Shown: positions 35,091-45,034 of the stretch, piece after piece | How the letters are laid out: the number at the start of each line of letters is the position of its first letter | Position numbering within the stretch: position 1 is the stretch's first letter | Origin: Paludibacter sp. UBA6032 | GTDB taxonomy: Bacteria; Bacteroidota; Bacteroidia; Bacteroidales; Paludibacteraceae | Assembly (NCBI GenBank): GCA_002427885.1 | Contig: DIZI01000016.1 | Location: forward strand, 1-64,000 | Direction of reading: 5' to 3' | DNA: 64,000 nt | Made by a program: the position numbers and the translations under genes | The notes under the pieces: model-generated | Database searches by the model: none | Seen by the model: only the letters and a program-made list of their open reading frames with translations | What the model was told of the DNA's origin: nothing

Positions 35091-36224
35091 ATGGCAAGTT
35101 CAAACTTCGTAGATTACGTAAAGATATTTTGTCGTTCAGGCAAAGGTGGAGCAGGTTCAAAACATTTATACAGGGATAAACTGACTCAAAAAGGCGGTCC
35201 GGATGGTGGAGATGGCGGCCGTGGTGGTCATATCATTTTACGTGGGAATAAGAACCATTGGACCTTGATTCACTTAAAATATGCCAGGCACATTCATTCG
35301 GGTGAAGGTGAAGACGGTGGACAAAGCCGTAGTTTTGGAAAAGAAGGCGAAGATAAAGTAATTGAAGTACCTTGTGGCACCGTAGTATACGATGCTGAAA
35401 CCGGTGAATTCATCTGCGATATAAAAGAGGATGGCGAAGAAATTATTTTAGTAAAGGGCGGACGGGGCGGTCAGGGTAACTGGCATTTCCGTACAGCTAC
35501 CAATCAGACTCCGCGATTTGCACAACCGGGCGAACCGGCAATTGAAAGAACAGTTATACTACAATTAAAAGTGTTGGCTGATGTCGGTTTAGTGGGCTTT
35601 CCCAATGCAGGAAAATCTACATTATTATCCGTAGTTTCGGCTGCCAAACCTGAAATTGCCAATTATCCGTTCACAACCCTTGTTCCCAATCTGGGTATAG
35701 TTGCCTATCGCGACAACAAATCTTTTGTAATGGCTGATATTCCGGGTATTATTGAAGGTGCGTCCGAAGGTCGTGGTTTGGGATTACGATTCTTACGCCA
35801 CATTGAACGAAATTCCATTTTACTGTTTATGATTCCTGCCGACAGCGATGATATATTACATGAATTTGAAATTTTACTCAACGAATTAAAACAGTATAAT
35901 CCTGAATTAGTTGATAAACAAAGGATTCTGGCTATCACTAAATGCGATATGCTCGATGAAGAATTGCTGGCGGACGTAAAAAAACAAGTTCCGCCTAATA
36001 TTCAAACAGTATTTATTTCTTCGTTGAGCGGAATGGGAATTGTGGAATTGAAAGACCTGATCTGGACGGAAATTAATAAAGAATCGAATAAAGTGATTGA
36101 AATAAAGCACCGTCCAATGGAAATTACCTATCACGAAGAAGAGGAAATCGAGGAGGAAATCGAAGAAGAAGAGGAAGAGGATGATTTGAGCAAATACAAA
36201 GGAATTGGTTGGGATGAGCTATAG
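35091..36224 (+). CDS. obgE: Obg family GTPase
   Basis: This encodes 377 residues. The glycine-rich Obg fold (about 1-158) has GGAGSKHL, GGDGGRGGHI and GGRGGQGNWHF. The G domain (about 160-330) has G1 GFPNAGKSTLL, G3 DIPGIIEGA and G4 TKCDML. The C-terminus is a run of glutamates ending DDLSKYKGIGWDEL. Obg GTPases act in 50S ribosome maturation and the stringent response. Located 75 bp after adk, as in many Bacteroidota. Confidence 0.95.
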   Translation: MASSNFVDYVKIFCRSGKGGAGSKHLYRDKLTQKGGPDGGDGGRGGHIILRGNKNHWTLIHLKYARHIHSGEGEDGGQSRSFGKEGEDKVIEVPCGTVVYDAETGEFICDIKEDGEEIILVKGGRGGQGNWHFRTATNQTPRFAQPGEPAIERTVILQLKVLADVGLVGFPNAGKSTLLSVVSAAKPEIANYPFTTLVPNLGIVAYRDNKSFVMADIPGIIEGASEGRGLGLRFLRHIERNSILLFMIPADSDDILHEFEILLNELKQYNPELVDKQRILAITKCDMLDEELLADVKKQVPPNIQTVFISSLSGMGIVELKDLIWTEINKESNKVIEIKHRPMEITYHEEEEIEEEIEEEEEEDDLSKYKGIGWDEL

Positions 36225-36300
36225 ACTATTTTCTGTAGGAACTTAGACTTATATTGGTAGTATCTAGAAAGATATTTATTCCAAAGGGAAATTAAAAAAT

Positions 36301-37083
36301 GTGATAACATACAAATTATTAGATAAATACAAAGAGATTGCCCATTTTTGCACGAGCCGTAAAGGCGGTGTAAGTGTGGGCAATTACGCATCATTCAATT
36401 TAAGTCCTTTTTCCGGCGATAATCCGGCAGTTGTTACCCGGAATCAAGAACTTTTGTGCAAACAAATTGGTATTGATCCCGAAAAATTAATTATTCCCTA
36501 TCAAACCCACGGTACTGAAATAAGGGAAATTGACGATGCATTTTTTCTACTTTCACAAGAAAAAAGAGCAAATTATATTTACGGTGTTGATGCCTTATTT
36601 ACCCGACTGACTCAGGTATGTATCGGAGTTACTACAGCCGATTGCGTACCAATATTATTTTTCGACCCCACACAAAAAGTAATTGCTGTTGCCCATGCCG
36701 GCTGGCGGGGAACCTGTGAACGAATTGCAGAAAAAACGATTGCAACTTTGATTGAAAAGTTCAGGTCCAATCCTGCCGATATTATGGTTGCAATCGGGCC
36801 ATCTATCTCCGTCAAGGTGTACGAAGTTGGGAAAGAGGTGGTTGAAAACTTTGATGCAGCCGGTTTCGACATGCCGGAAATAATTGAGAAAAGAGATGCC
36901 TCATATTTTCTCGACCTTTGGACAGCCAATAAGCAATCTTTGCTAAAAGCCGGGATACTTTCCAAACACATTGAAATTGCCGGTAATTGTACATTTACCG
37001 AACATGAAAGGTTTTTCTCTGCTCGTCGTCTTGGAATAAAATCAGGAAGAATGTTAAGCGGAATTATGTTGAAAGGTGGTTAA
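36301..37083 (+). CDS. pgeF: Peptidoglycan editing factor PgeF / laccase-domain protein (YfiH)
   Basis: This encodes 260 residues starting with GTG. Zinc-binding residues of the family are present in QTHGTEI, TTADCVP and AVAHAGWRGT. The second cysteine motif usually seen near GPSI...CYEVG is changed here to GPSISVKVYEVG. Family members act as purine nucleoside phosphorylases/deaminases or in removing misplaced amino acids from peptidoglycan precursors. The next frame overlaps its end only if a GTG start is used. Confidence 0.85.
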   Translation: MITYKLLDKYKEIAHFCTSRKGGVSVGNYASFNLSPFSGDNPAVVTRNQELLCKQIGIDPEKLIIPYQTHGTEIREIDDAFFLLSQEKRANYIYGVDALFTRLTQVCIGVTTADCVPILFFDPTQKVIAVAHAGWRGTCERIAEKTIATLIEKFRSNPADIMVAIGPSISVKVYEVGKEVVENFDAAGFDMPEIIEKRDASYFLDLWTANKQSLLKAGILSKHIEIAGNCTFTEHERFFSARRLGIKSGRMLSGIMLKGG

Positions 37084-37096
37084 ACTGCTAATTCGT

Positions 37097-37756
37097 ATGA
37101 AAATAGAAATATCCCCGAAAATTCGTGAAGCTTGCCCACAGTTAGCACTGGCAATTATCAGATGTGAAGTAAAAAATCCGGCAACTCCGCAGGACTTATG
37201 GACTGAGATGGAAACTGAAATTGAAAAGTTCAGAGCTACTCATTTATTGGAAGATATAAATAAACGTCCCCAAATTGCAGAAACACGGAAAATATATAAA
37301 GCGTTAGGGAAAGACCCAAATCGTTATCGCCCATCTGCTGAAGCCCTTTGCAGAAGGATTGTGCGTGGCATCCCGATTTATAAGGTCAGTACTTTGGTGG
37401 ATATAATTAATTTGATTTCTATACGAAGCGGTTTTTCAATCGGTGGATTCGATATTGAAAAAATTCAGGGAAATATTGTGCTAGGTGTTGGAACTGCCAA
37501 TGATGAATTTGAAGCCATCGGACGCGGATTATTGAACGTGGAAGGATTACCGCTCTATCGGGACGAAAAAGGTGGAATCGGGACACCAACCAGCGATAAT
37601 GATCGAACAAAAATTTCGGAGAATACAACTAATTTATTGATGATTATCAACGGGTACAACGGAAAAGATGGCCTTCAGGATTCGGTAGAATTCAGCATCA
37701 GCTTACTTGAAATATATGCCGGTCTCTCAAAACAGGAAGTAGAATGGCTGCAGTGA
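37097..37756 (+). CDS. B3/B4 tRNA-binding-domain protein
   Basis: This encodes about 219 residues from the ATG of MKIEISPKIREACPQL; a GTG seven codons upstream overlaps pgeF and is less likely. It is the stand-alone form of the B3/B4 domain found in the beta chain of phenylalanyl-tRNA synthetase, with NRYRPSAEALCRRIVRG, SIGGFDIEKIQGNIVLGVG and the PTSDNDRTKISENT loop. In PheT this domain edits mischarged tRNA; the free-standing version probably binds or edits an aminoacyl-tRNA, but its target is not established. Confidence 0.8.
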   Translation: MKIEISPKIREACPQLALAIIRCEVKNPATPQDLWTEMETEIEKFRATHLLEDINKRPQIAETRKIYKALGKDPNRYRPSAEALCRRIVRGIPIYKVSTLVDIINLISIRSGFSIGGFDIEKIQGNIVLGVGTANDEFEAIGRGLLNVEGLPLYRDEKGGIGTPTSDNDRTKISENTTNLLMIINGYNGKDGLQDSVEFSISLLEIYAGLSKQEVEWLQ

Positions 37757-37757
37757 A

Positions 37758-37961
37758 TTAGTTATCCAAACCGGCTATCATTTTTTCCAAATCTTCATCC
37801 AGTTCATGTAATTGCTTTTTACAAAAATCCATCAATGAAGTTGCTCTTTTTACATTTTCTGCAATCACATCCATATTCACTTCCGAATTATTTTCCAGGT
37901 TGGCCAGAATTTTTTCCAGTTCCTCAACTGCCTCGGTGTATGTAAGTTTTAGCTTAGTCAT
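37758..37961 (-). CDS. xseB: Exodeoxyribonuclease VII small subunit
   Basis: This encodes 67 residues from the ATG of MTKLKLTYTEAVEELEKILANLEN, the family signature; a methionine five codons upstream is less likely. Two helices form a hairpin and the acidic C-terminus (ELDEDLEKMIAGLDN) is typical. The catalytic partner xseA is not next to it and not in this window, although the two are often adjacent. It converges with the B3/4 gene, whose stop is 1 bp away. Confidence 0.9.
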   Translation of the reverse strand: MTKLKLTYTEAVEELEKILANLENNSEVNMDVIAENVKRATSLMDFCKKQLHELDEDLEKMIAGLDN

Positions 37962-38015
37962 GAGTATAAAGTTCAATTATATTAATTTGATTTTAAAATA
38001 CGATTCAGTGATTTT

Positions 38016-39794
38016 CTATTCATCAGAAAAATGCACCAATACATGTCGATAGGAGTTGAATATTTTCGATTTGGAAACATACCCGATATAGTGTTTTTGT
38101 TCATCAACCACCGGTAGATTCCATGCCCCGCAATCTTCAAAAATTTCCATCACTTTTTCCATGGGAAGATTTTCATTGATAGTAGCAGGTGGTGCAATCA
38201 TTAATTTCTGAACGGTAAACCGCTGATACAATTCAGGTCGAAACATAATATTCCTGACTTCGTCGAGCAAAACCACACCGACCAAAACACGGTTATGTGG
38301 ATTTACAACCGGAAAAATATTTCGTTTAGAAAGTGAAATAATTTTCACCAACTCTCCCAATGTCATTTGAGGAGATAATTCCGTCAAATCGGTTTCAATC
38401 ACATTTTCCATTTTAAGCAATGTAAGAACCGCCTTGTCTTTATGATGAGTCAGCAATTCTCCTTTTTGAGCCAACCGCATGGCGTATAAGCTATGAGGTT
38501 CAAATAGTATTATGGTCAGATAAGATACAGTTGAAACAATCATCAGGGTCATAAACAAACTATAACCACCTGTCAATTCTGCAATTAAAAATATCCCGGT
38601 TAAAGGTGCATGCATAACCCCGGACATCAAACCCGACATACCTGCCAATGCAAAATTTGCTTCGGGAACAAAAAGCCCAAAATAATTTAACACACGTGCC
38701 ACCACAAAACCTGTCAGACATCCGATAAACAAAGAAGGGGCAAAAATACCTCCGACACCACCCGAACTTGTTGTTGCCGCTGAAGCAAATAATTTAAAAC
38801 CTACAATCAGACTTATATATAGAATGATAATCCATGGATTATGTCCAAAACCCAGAAAGAAACTTCGATCGAGTGTAGAAGCTACATTTCCGTTAAGTAT
38901 AGCCTCGATTGTGTCATAACCTTCACCATAAAGCGGAGGAAAAATAAAAATCAACAAACTTAAAATTGCACCACCAATGGCCATTTTCTTATAGCTATTA
39001 TTTACTTTTCTGAACATGCCCTCTAACCAGTTCATACCTCGTGTAAAATAAAGCGAAACCAGACCGCAGACAATACCCAGTATAAATAAATACGGAATTC
39101 TATTAATTTCAAAAGGTGCGTAACCATAAAACTTAAACATAAAAGCACTTCCGGAAAAGAAATAAGACAGGGCTGTAGCTGTGACAGATGAAATAAGTAA
39201 TGGAACTATGGCTGTAAGCGTCATATCAAGCATCAACACTTCGAGTGTAAAAACCAAACCGGCAATGGGTGCTTTAAAAATTCCACCTATGGCTCCGGCA
39301 GCACCACACCCCACCAAAAGCATCAAAGTCTTTTGGTCCATCTTGAAAAAATTGCCAAGATTAGAGCCTATGGCAGCACCCGATAATACAATGGGCGCTT
39401 CAGCTCCTACCGATCCACCAAATCCAATGGTAAATGAACTGGCTACAAGTGAAGTCCATACATTATGGAGTTTCATTATACTTTTTCGTTGTGATATGGC
39501 ATACAAAATACGGGTCACTCCATGACTAATATCGTCTTTGACTATATATCGAACGAATAAAAATGAAATTAAAATACCAACGAGGGGGAAAACCAGGTAC
39601 CAATAATTGACATCAAAACGACTAAAACTTTCGGTGAGTAATCGTTGAATATAATGAATGCTCAGTTTTAGAATAAATGCTGCAATGGCAGCAAAAATAC
39701 CGATAAAAAAACTCAACAGAAGAATAAACTGGCGTTGCTTAATATGTTGCTCCCGCCAGGTAAGCATTTTCAAATACCAACTACTATTTTCCAT
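38016..39794 (-). CDS. ClC-family chloride channel or transporter with CBS domains
   Basis: This encodes about 592 residues from MENSSWYLKML; the first methionine 11 codons upstream overlaps a -7 element (TATCTTTG, 39824-39817) and is rejected. About 10-11 membrane helices carry the family selectivity regions: DISHGV, GGSVGAEAPIVLSGA with the gating glutamate, and GGVGGIFAPSLFIG. Two CBS domains (about 440-590) follow. The gating glutamate is present; whether it is a channel or a chloride/proton exchanger cannot be told. The stop lies about 55 bp before xseB. Confidence 0.88.
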   Translation of the reverse strand: MENSSWYLKMLTWREQHIKQRQFILLLSFFIGIFAAIAAFILKLSIHYIQRLLTESFSRFDVNYWYLVFPLVGILISFLFVRYIVKDDISHGVTRILYAISQRKSIMKLHNVWTSLVASSFTIGFGGSVGAEAPIVLSGAAIGSNLGNFFKMDQKTLMLLVGCGAAGAIGGIFKAPIAGLVFTLEVLMLDMTLTAIVPLLISSVTATALSYFFSGSAFMFKFYGYAPFEINRIPYLFILGIVCGLVSLYFTRGMNWLEGMFRKVNNSYKKMAIGGAILSLLIFIFPPLYGEGYDTIEAILNGNVASTLDRSFFLGFGHNPWIIILYISLIVGFKLFASAATTSSGGVGGIFAPSLFIGCLTGFVVARVLNYFGLFVPEANFALAGMSGLMSGVMHAPLTGIFLIAELTGGYSLFMTLMIVSTVSYLTIILFEPHSLYAMRLAQKGELLTHHKDKAVLTLLKMENVIETDLTELSPQMTLGELVKIISLSKRNIFPVVNPHNRVLVGVVLLDEVRNIMFRPELYQRFTVQKLMIAPPATINENLPMEKVMEIFEDCGAWNLPVVDEQKHYIGYVSKSKIFNSYRHVLVHFSDE

Positions 39795-39932
39795 ACCTTT
39801 TTTTATATACCGGAGACAAAGATACAAAAAATAGAGAAAAAAGTACTTAAAATGTTGTTTCTAATTTGAATAACCGGGATGCAAAATAATTTTTTATCCA
39901 AACTATACAATCATTGTAATAAACTTTAAATG

Positions 39933-41333
39933 TCAAATTCCTTTTCCTTTAAAAATTATTTCAAGGGTATAAATCAGTATTTTCAAATCCGTAATAAGCG
40001 ACATATTATCCATATAAATAATGTCGTAGTTAAGCCGTTCGATCATTTTTTCAATCGTATCGGAATAACCTATTTTTATAGGACCCCAGGATGTTAAACC
40101 GGGTCTTATTTTGTAAAGCAAACAATAGTAAGGAGCATCTTCAATAATTTGATTGATATAATATGCTCTTTCGGGACGTGGACCGACTAAACTCATGTCT
40201 CCCTTTAAAATATTCCAAAACTGAGGAATTTCATCGATGCGATATTTTCGGAGAATCCGGCCTACTGCCGTTATTCGATTATCGTTTGCACTACTTAATT
40301 GAGGTGTACCATTCTCGGAACCACGATACATCGTTCTGAATTTAAGTATATTGAATGGTTTACCCAACCTGCCGATACGTTCCTGTCTATAAAAAACGGA
40401 GCCTTTGGAGTCTCTTTTTATCTGAATCATGAAATAAAACAGAAAAGGAGAAAGCAGGAAAAGTGCCAAAAGTGAAAACACAATATCAAGAAACCGTTTA
40501 ATACTTGCTTCCCAATCGGGCATAGATGAGTTGGTAATACTCACCAATGGAATAATTCCAAGTTTACTAATCTTTGCACTACCCGTTAAAATTTCGTAAA
40601 GGCGAGGAGTAAACTGGATATTAATATTATACTTATATAAAAGATTTATAATGGAAAATAATTGATTTTCATCAGCATTATCGAGTACCACGATGGAATC
40701 TTCAATATGATTATTTGTTATTATTGTCGAAAGTTGATTCATATTCCCAAGTACCCTTTCGCCGGGTACTACAACAAAATGGTCGGTAGCAATAAAACCG
40801 ACCAAAGTGTTTTGTACGGCATTCTTTTCAAAATCACGGGCAATTTTCAAAGCATTATTTCCGGTTCCAATAATAACTGTGTTGATAGTCCATTTTTTAG
40901 TTTTAAAATTATACCTTACCTGCGACGCAATAAAAGACCTGAATATTAGAGTAATAGAAAATAATAATCCAAATAATACAAGTAAGGAATAGTAATAATA
41001 TTCGTATGAAACCACGACATCATCAAGCATCAAAACAAAAAAAATGGTAATCGAAATAATAGCCGATGCAACCAACGTGGTAAATATGGATGTGAGTCGG
41101 GTTTTATTATACAAATTCAGGTAAAACCCCGACAAATAATGTACAAACACACAGGCAACAGGAAAAAAGAACAGACTTTTATAATAATCATAATTTGGAA
41201 AAAAAATATGTATTCCATCGAAAATCTGACCATCATTCACTATTTTTCTAAACAGCATAAACAGCACCCATACCATGATGGCAGCTATTATATCGAAAAA
41301 AACGTATGTCAATAAGAGTCCTTTTTTGTTCAT
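39933..41333 (-). CDS. Undecaprenyl-phosphate glycosylphosphotransferase (WcaJ-type)
   Basis: This encodes 466 residues. Four to five membrane helices cover about 1-130, a Rossmann-like CoA-binding-type domain about 140-250, then a further membrane segment (LDIVFSLLALFLLSPFLFYF) and the catalytic Bac_transf domain with YRQERIGRLGKPFNILKFRTM, RKYRIDEIPQFWNIL and LVGPRPERAYY. It puts the first sugar phosphate on the lipid carrier in exopolysaccharide synthesis. No other exopolysaccharide gene lies beside it, so it may act with a locus elsewhere. It follows the Sua5/YrdC gene by 11 bp. Confidence 0.9.
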   Translation of the reverse strand: MNKKGLLLTYVFFDIIAAIMVWVLFMLFRKIVNDGQIFDGIHIFFPNYDYYKSLFFFPVACVFVHYLSGFYLNLYNKTRLTSIFTTLVASAIISITIFFVLMLDDVVVSYEYYYYSLLVLFGLLFSITLIFRSFIASQVRYNFKTKKWTINTVIIGTGNNALKIARDFEKNAVQNTLVGFIATDHFVVVPGERVLGNMNQLSTIITNNHIEDSIVVLDNADENQLFSIINLLYKYNINIQFTPRLYEILTGSAKISKLGIIPLVSITNSSMPDWEASIKRFLDIVFSLLALFLLSPFLFYFMIQIKRDSKGSVFYRQERIGRLGKPFNILKFRTMYRGSENGTPQLSSANDNRITAVGRILRKYRIDEIPQFWNILKGDMSLVGPRPERAYYINQIIEDAPYYCLLYKIRPGLTSWGPIKIGYSDTIEKMIERLNYDIIYMDNMSLITDLKILIYTLEIIFKGKGI

Positions 41334-41344
41334 TTTTCCTTAGC

Positions 41345-41908
41345 TTATTCTCTGATTATCTGGACAAGATTGCCTTTCCCTAATTTGATAATAGATGATG
41401 GTTTAGGTTTCGTGAGTTCATCCTGCCTGAAATTAACCACATAATCGACAGCCGATTTAATTTTATCTGGAATTTCACTGAAATTCGCCGGAGTAGGTTC
41501 TCCACTTTCATTAGCCGAAGTAGATACAATTGGCTTTCTGAATTGCGCACATAAACTTTTAGAAAACACTTCACTTGTAACACGAATGCCGACAGATTTA
41601 TCGTCTGCTATCAAATTGGTAGCCAGATTCTTTGCATCGGGATATATAATCGTCAATGGTTTTTCGGCGAACTCTATTAAATCCCAGGCCATATCAGGGA
41701 CTTCACTAATATAAGCTTCAATTTTCGCCGCACTGTCAACTAATACCAACATGGCTTTTGCATCTTCCCGTTTCTTAATCTCAAAAATTCTCTTTACGGC
41801 CTTTTCATTCGTGGCATCGCATCCCAAACCCCAGACTGTGTCAGTAGGATATAGAATTACACCACCATTACGAAGGATTTCCAACGCTTTTTTTATTTCT
41901 TCTTTCAT
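41345..41908 (-). CDS. L-threonylcarbamoyladenylate synthase (Sua5/YrdC)
   Basis: This encodes about 187 residues from MKEEIKKALEILRNGGVILYPTDTVWGLGC, which matches the family start. Further motifs are FEIKKREDAKAMLVL and IVSTSANESGEPTP. The enzyme makes threonylcarbamoyl-AMP from threonine, bicarbonate and ATP for tRNA t6A37 modification. A perfect -7 element TATCTTTG lies at 41924-41917, only 8 nt before the start codon, which would leave a leader of about 5 nt. The longer frame to 41941 contains this element and is rejected. Confidence 0.9.
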   Translation of the reverse strand: MKEEIKKALEILRNGGVILYPTDTVWGLGCDATNEKAVKRIFEIKKREDAKAMLVLVDSAAKIEAYISEVPDMAWDLIEFAEKPLTIIYPDAKNLATNLIADDKSVGIRVTSEVFSKSLCAQFRKPIVSTSANESGEPTPANFSEIPDKIKSAVDYVVNFRQDELTKPKPSSIIKLGKGNLVQIIRE

Positions 41909-42236
41909 ATTAACTTCAAAGATAACACTTTTTTTTATCATTAAACCTAAATAGTAGTTAACGGGAATTATAAGAAATTATTTCATCAAACAACAAAGTC
42001 ATATACACATAAATTTCCGTATGAATTTACACAAAAAAATATACAATTAAAGTATCATATTAAACAATCAAAAATGTATTCTTGTCGTATCAAAAACTTT
42101 TCTATACTTTTACAACGCGAATAAAATAAGTCAGTAAATGCGATTGATTCAGATTAAAAATCGTTGATTATATGGCACTTATTTTTGATATGGAGAGTTG
42201 AATATCTCCTCCTGAAGTGGAAAAATAAAATACACA

Positions 42237-43976
42237 ATGATAAATACCTGGATTTACAGATCACTAACCGAACAACAAATTGAGATACAAAAAAAAATAA
42301 CAGACGAATTGAGTATTAGCCCAATACTCTCCCAATTGTTGGTTCAACGAGACATCTTAACATTTGAAGATGCCCGCAGTTTTTTCCGCCCTGATCTGGC
42401 CGATTTACATGATCCGTTTTTAATGGCCGATATGCAGAATGCCGTCAACCGGTTGACCTCAGCCATGCAGAAAAACGAGAAAATTATTGTTTACGGCGAT
42501 TATGATGTAGATGGAACAACTTCTGTTTCATTAGTTTATAAATTTCTCAAGCAATTTTACGCAAACATTGAATTTTACATTCCTGACCGTTATACGGAAG
42601 GTTATGGGATTTCAGTACAAGGAATTGATTATGCGGCAACTAATGGGTTTAAATTAATTATTGCACTCGATTGTGGTATAAAAGCAATCGAAAAAGTAAA
42701 ATATGCCACGGAAAAAGGCGTTGATTTTATTATTTGCGACCACCATACGCCTGATGACACATTGCCTCCGGCTGTTGCAGTACTTGATCCCAAACGTATT
42801 GATTGCCAATATCCCTATAAACATCTTTCAGGTTGCGGCGTTGGTTTCAAGTTAATGCAGGCCTTTGCCATTACCAATAATATCGATTTTTCAAAACTAA
42901 CTCCCCTACTCGACTTGCTCGCTTTAAGCATTGCTTCCGACATTGTACCTATTACCGGTGAAAATCGTATTTTGGCATTTTTCGGACTCAAACAGATTAA
43001 TTCAAGTCCCAGTGTCGGAGTGAAAGCAATTCTCGACGTATGTAGTCTGGCGGACAGAGATATTACCATAAGCGATATTGTCTTTAAAATCGGTCCGCGA
43101 ATAAATGCTTCCGGAAGAATGAAACAGGCATCGGAAGTAGTTGAGTTATTGGTATCAGGCGACCATGCATTTGCAAAAGAAAAAAGCGACACAATTAATG
43201 ATTACAACAACGATCGGAAAGATTTGGATAAATTCATTACAGACGAAGCCATTGCACTTATCGGTGCTGACGATCGTTACAAAAACCGAAAATCGATTGT
43301 AGTTCATAAAGCCGACTGGCACAAAGGAGTCATTGGAATTGTAGCATCCCGTTTAACGGAAGAATTTTACAAACCATCCATTGTACTGGCAAATTCAAAC
43401 GGTTTAGCTTCCGGTTCGGCTCGTTCTGTTCCGGGTTTTGATATTTACAAAGCCATAGATTCCTGTCGTGATTTACTCGAAACCTTTGGTGGACACATGT
43501 ATGCTGCCGGTTTATCTATGAAAGAAGAAAACATTCCCGCATTTACCGACCGTTTTGAACAATTTGTTGCTGAAAATATTCTGGAAGAACAAACCTATCC
43601 GCAAATTGAGATAGATGCCGTACTTGAGTTTAAAGATATTACACCTAAGTTTTTCAGGGTACTGAAACAATTTGCACCTTTTGGACCGGGAAATATGAAA
43701 CCAATTTTTGTATCCAAAAAAGTGTTGGATTTTGGAACAAGCCGCCTGGTGGGGAAAGAACAGGAACATTTAAAACTGGAACTTATTGATACCAGTTCGG
43801 AAAATGTGATGAATGGCATTGCATTCAGAATGCACGAGTACAATGCGCACTTAAAGGCTTTGAATCCACTGGATATTTGCTATACATTGGAAGAAAATAA
43901 TTTCAATGGTAACACATCGATTCAATTGATGATCAGAGACATTAAGATTGATGAGAATTATGTACAGCAGCAGTAA
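42237..43976 (+). CDS. recJ: Single-stranded-DNA-specific exonuclease RecJ
   Basis: This encodes 579 residues. The DHH phosphoesterase core shows VYGDYDVDGTTSVSLVY, ALDCGIKA, ICDHHTPD and the DHHA1 end GIVASRLTEEFYKPSIVL with GSARSVPGFD. The OB-fold C-terminal domain is present. RecJ degrades single-stranded DNA 5' to 3' in mismatch repair and recombination. It is transcribed alone, with a near-consensus TACTTTTA about 130 bp upstream, and ends at a strong terminator. Confidence 0.95.
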   Translation: MINTWIYRSLTEQQIEIQKKITDELSISPILSQLLVQRDILTFEDARSFFRPDLADLHDPFLMADMQNAVNRLTSAMQKNEKIIVYGDYDVDGTTSVSLVYKFLKQFYANIEFYIPDRYTEGYGISVQGIDYAATNGFKLIIALDCGIKAIEKVKYATEKGVDFIICDHHTPDDTLPPAVAVLDPKRIDCQYPYKHLSGCGVGFKLMQAFAITNNIDFSKLTPLLDLLALSIASDIVPITGENRILAFFGLKQINSSPSVGVKAILDVCSLADRDITISDIVFKIGPRINASGRMKQASEVVELLVSGDHAFAKEKSDTINDYNNDRKDLDKFITDEAIALIGADDRYKNRKSIVVHKADWHKGVIGIVASRLTEEFYKPSIVLANSNGLASGSARSVPGFDIYKAIDSCRDLLETFGGHMYAAGLSMKEENIPAFTDRFEQFVAENILEEQTYPQIEIDAVLEFKDITPKFFRVLKQFAPFGPGNMKPIFVSKKVLDFGTSRLVGKEQEHLKLELIDTSSENVMNGIAFRMHEYNAHLKALNPLDICYTLEENNFNGNTSIQLMIRDIKIDENYVQQQ

Positions 43977-44001
43977 AATGTTGAATTTTAAATTTTCGTA
44001 A

Positions 44002-44045
44002 AAGAACCGCCTTGAAAACAATGTTTTCAAGGCGGTTCTTTTTTA
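44002..44045. terminator. Bidirectional terminator between recJ and serA
   Basis: A perfect stem of about 18 bp (AAGAACCGCCTTGAAAAC with its complement) is followed by T on the plus strand. It lies between convergent stops and can serve both. Confidence 0.88.
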
Positions 44046-44065
44046 TTTTGGTTGAGAAAAAACGG

Positions 44066-44983
44066 TTAATTTACTTTAAACCGGGCATTTCCATTTTTAA
44101 GAAAATCGACTATTTGTTTGGCAGCAGCAATACCTGCGTTGATATTGGCTTCGGAAGTTTGTGCACCCATTTTCTTTGGAGTTGTAAAATAACGTCCATC
44201 CACTTTTTCTTTCATCTCAACATCATTTCCGGGTGTAATATCGGTCACGTATTTAAAATCAGGGCGAACAATCATAAAATCAAGTAGTTCTTGTTCATCA
44301 ATCACTTCTTTCCGTGCAGTATTGACCAACACGGCTCCTTTTGGCATACGGCTGAGTAATGTTGCATTAATTGATTTTTTTGTTTCAGCAGTAGCAGGAA
44401 TATGCAATGAAACAATGTCGGAAACAGTGTAAAGTTCTTCAGCCGACGAAACGGCTTTTACACCATCTTTTTCAATAACTTCGGCAGGACAAAATGCATC
44501 GAAAGCATATAATTCCATTCCAAAACCTTTTGCTATGCGGGCTACATTACGACCAACATTTCCGTAAGCATGAATACCCAGCTTTTTACCCATCAATTCT
44601 GTTCCTGAATTTCCATTATAGAAATTTCGAACGGCAAAAACCAATAAACCAAAAACCAGTTCAGCCACTGCATTGGAATTTTGTCCCGGTGTATTCATTA
44701 CACAAACTCCGGCAGCTGTCGCAGCAGTCAAATCCACGTTATCATAACCGGCTCCGGCACGAACAACTATTTTCAATTGTTTCGCAGCAGCAATAACTTC
44801 AGCATCGATCAGATCGCTGCGAATAATAATGGCATCAGCATCGGCAACTGCATCTAACAACTGTTGTTTTTCGGTATATTTTTCGAGCAAAGCCAATTCG
44901 AAACCGGCTGCTTCTATTTCCTTACGAATTCCATCAACCGCAACTTTGGCAAATGGTTTATCGGTAGCTATTAAAACTTTCAT
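44066..44983 (-). CDS. serA: D-3-phosphoglycerate dehydrogenase, short form
   Basis: This encodes about 305 residues from MKVLIATDKPFAKVAVDG. The D-2-hydroxyacid dehydrogenase fold shows VRAGAGYDNVDL, GIHAYGNVGRNVARIAKG (nucleotide loop) and HIPATAETKKSINA, but the usual catalytic His of the last motif is less clear here (PGNDVEMKEKVDGRYFTTPKK). It lacks the regulatory ACT domain. Located 52 bp after serC, so it should be the first enzyme of serine synthesis rather than another dehydrogenase. Confidence 0.85.
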   Translation of the reverse strand: MKVLIATDKPFAKVAVDGIRKEIEAAGFELALLEKYTEKQQLLDAVADADAIIIRSDLIDAEVIAAAKQLKIVVRAGAGYDNVDLTAATAAGVCVMNTPGQNSNAVAELVFGLLVFAVRNFYNGNSGTELMGKKLGIHAYGNVGRNVARIAKGFGMELYAFDAFCPAEVIEKDGVKAVSSAEELYTVSDIVSLHIPATAETKKSINATLLSRMPKGAVLVNTARKEVIDEQELLDFMIVRPDFKYVTDITPGNDVEMKEKVDGRYFTTPKKMGAQTSEANINAGIAAAKQIVDFLKNGNARFKVN

Positions 44984-45034
44984 GGCTTTATATTTTACAA
45001 CAAAAGACACGAATGTGCCTTTTGTTTGATTAAT

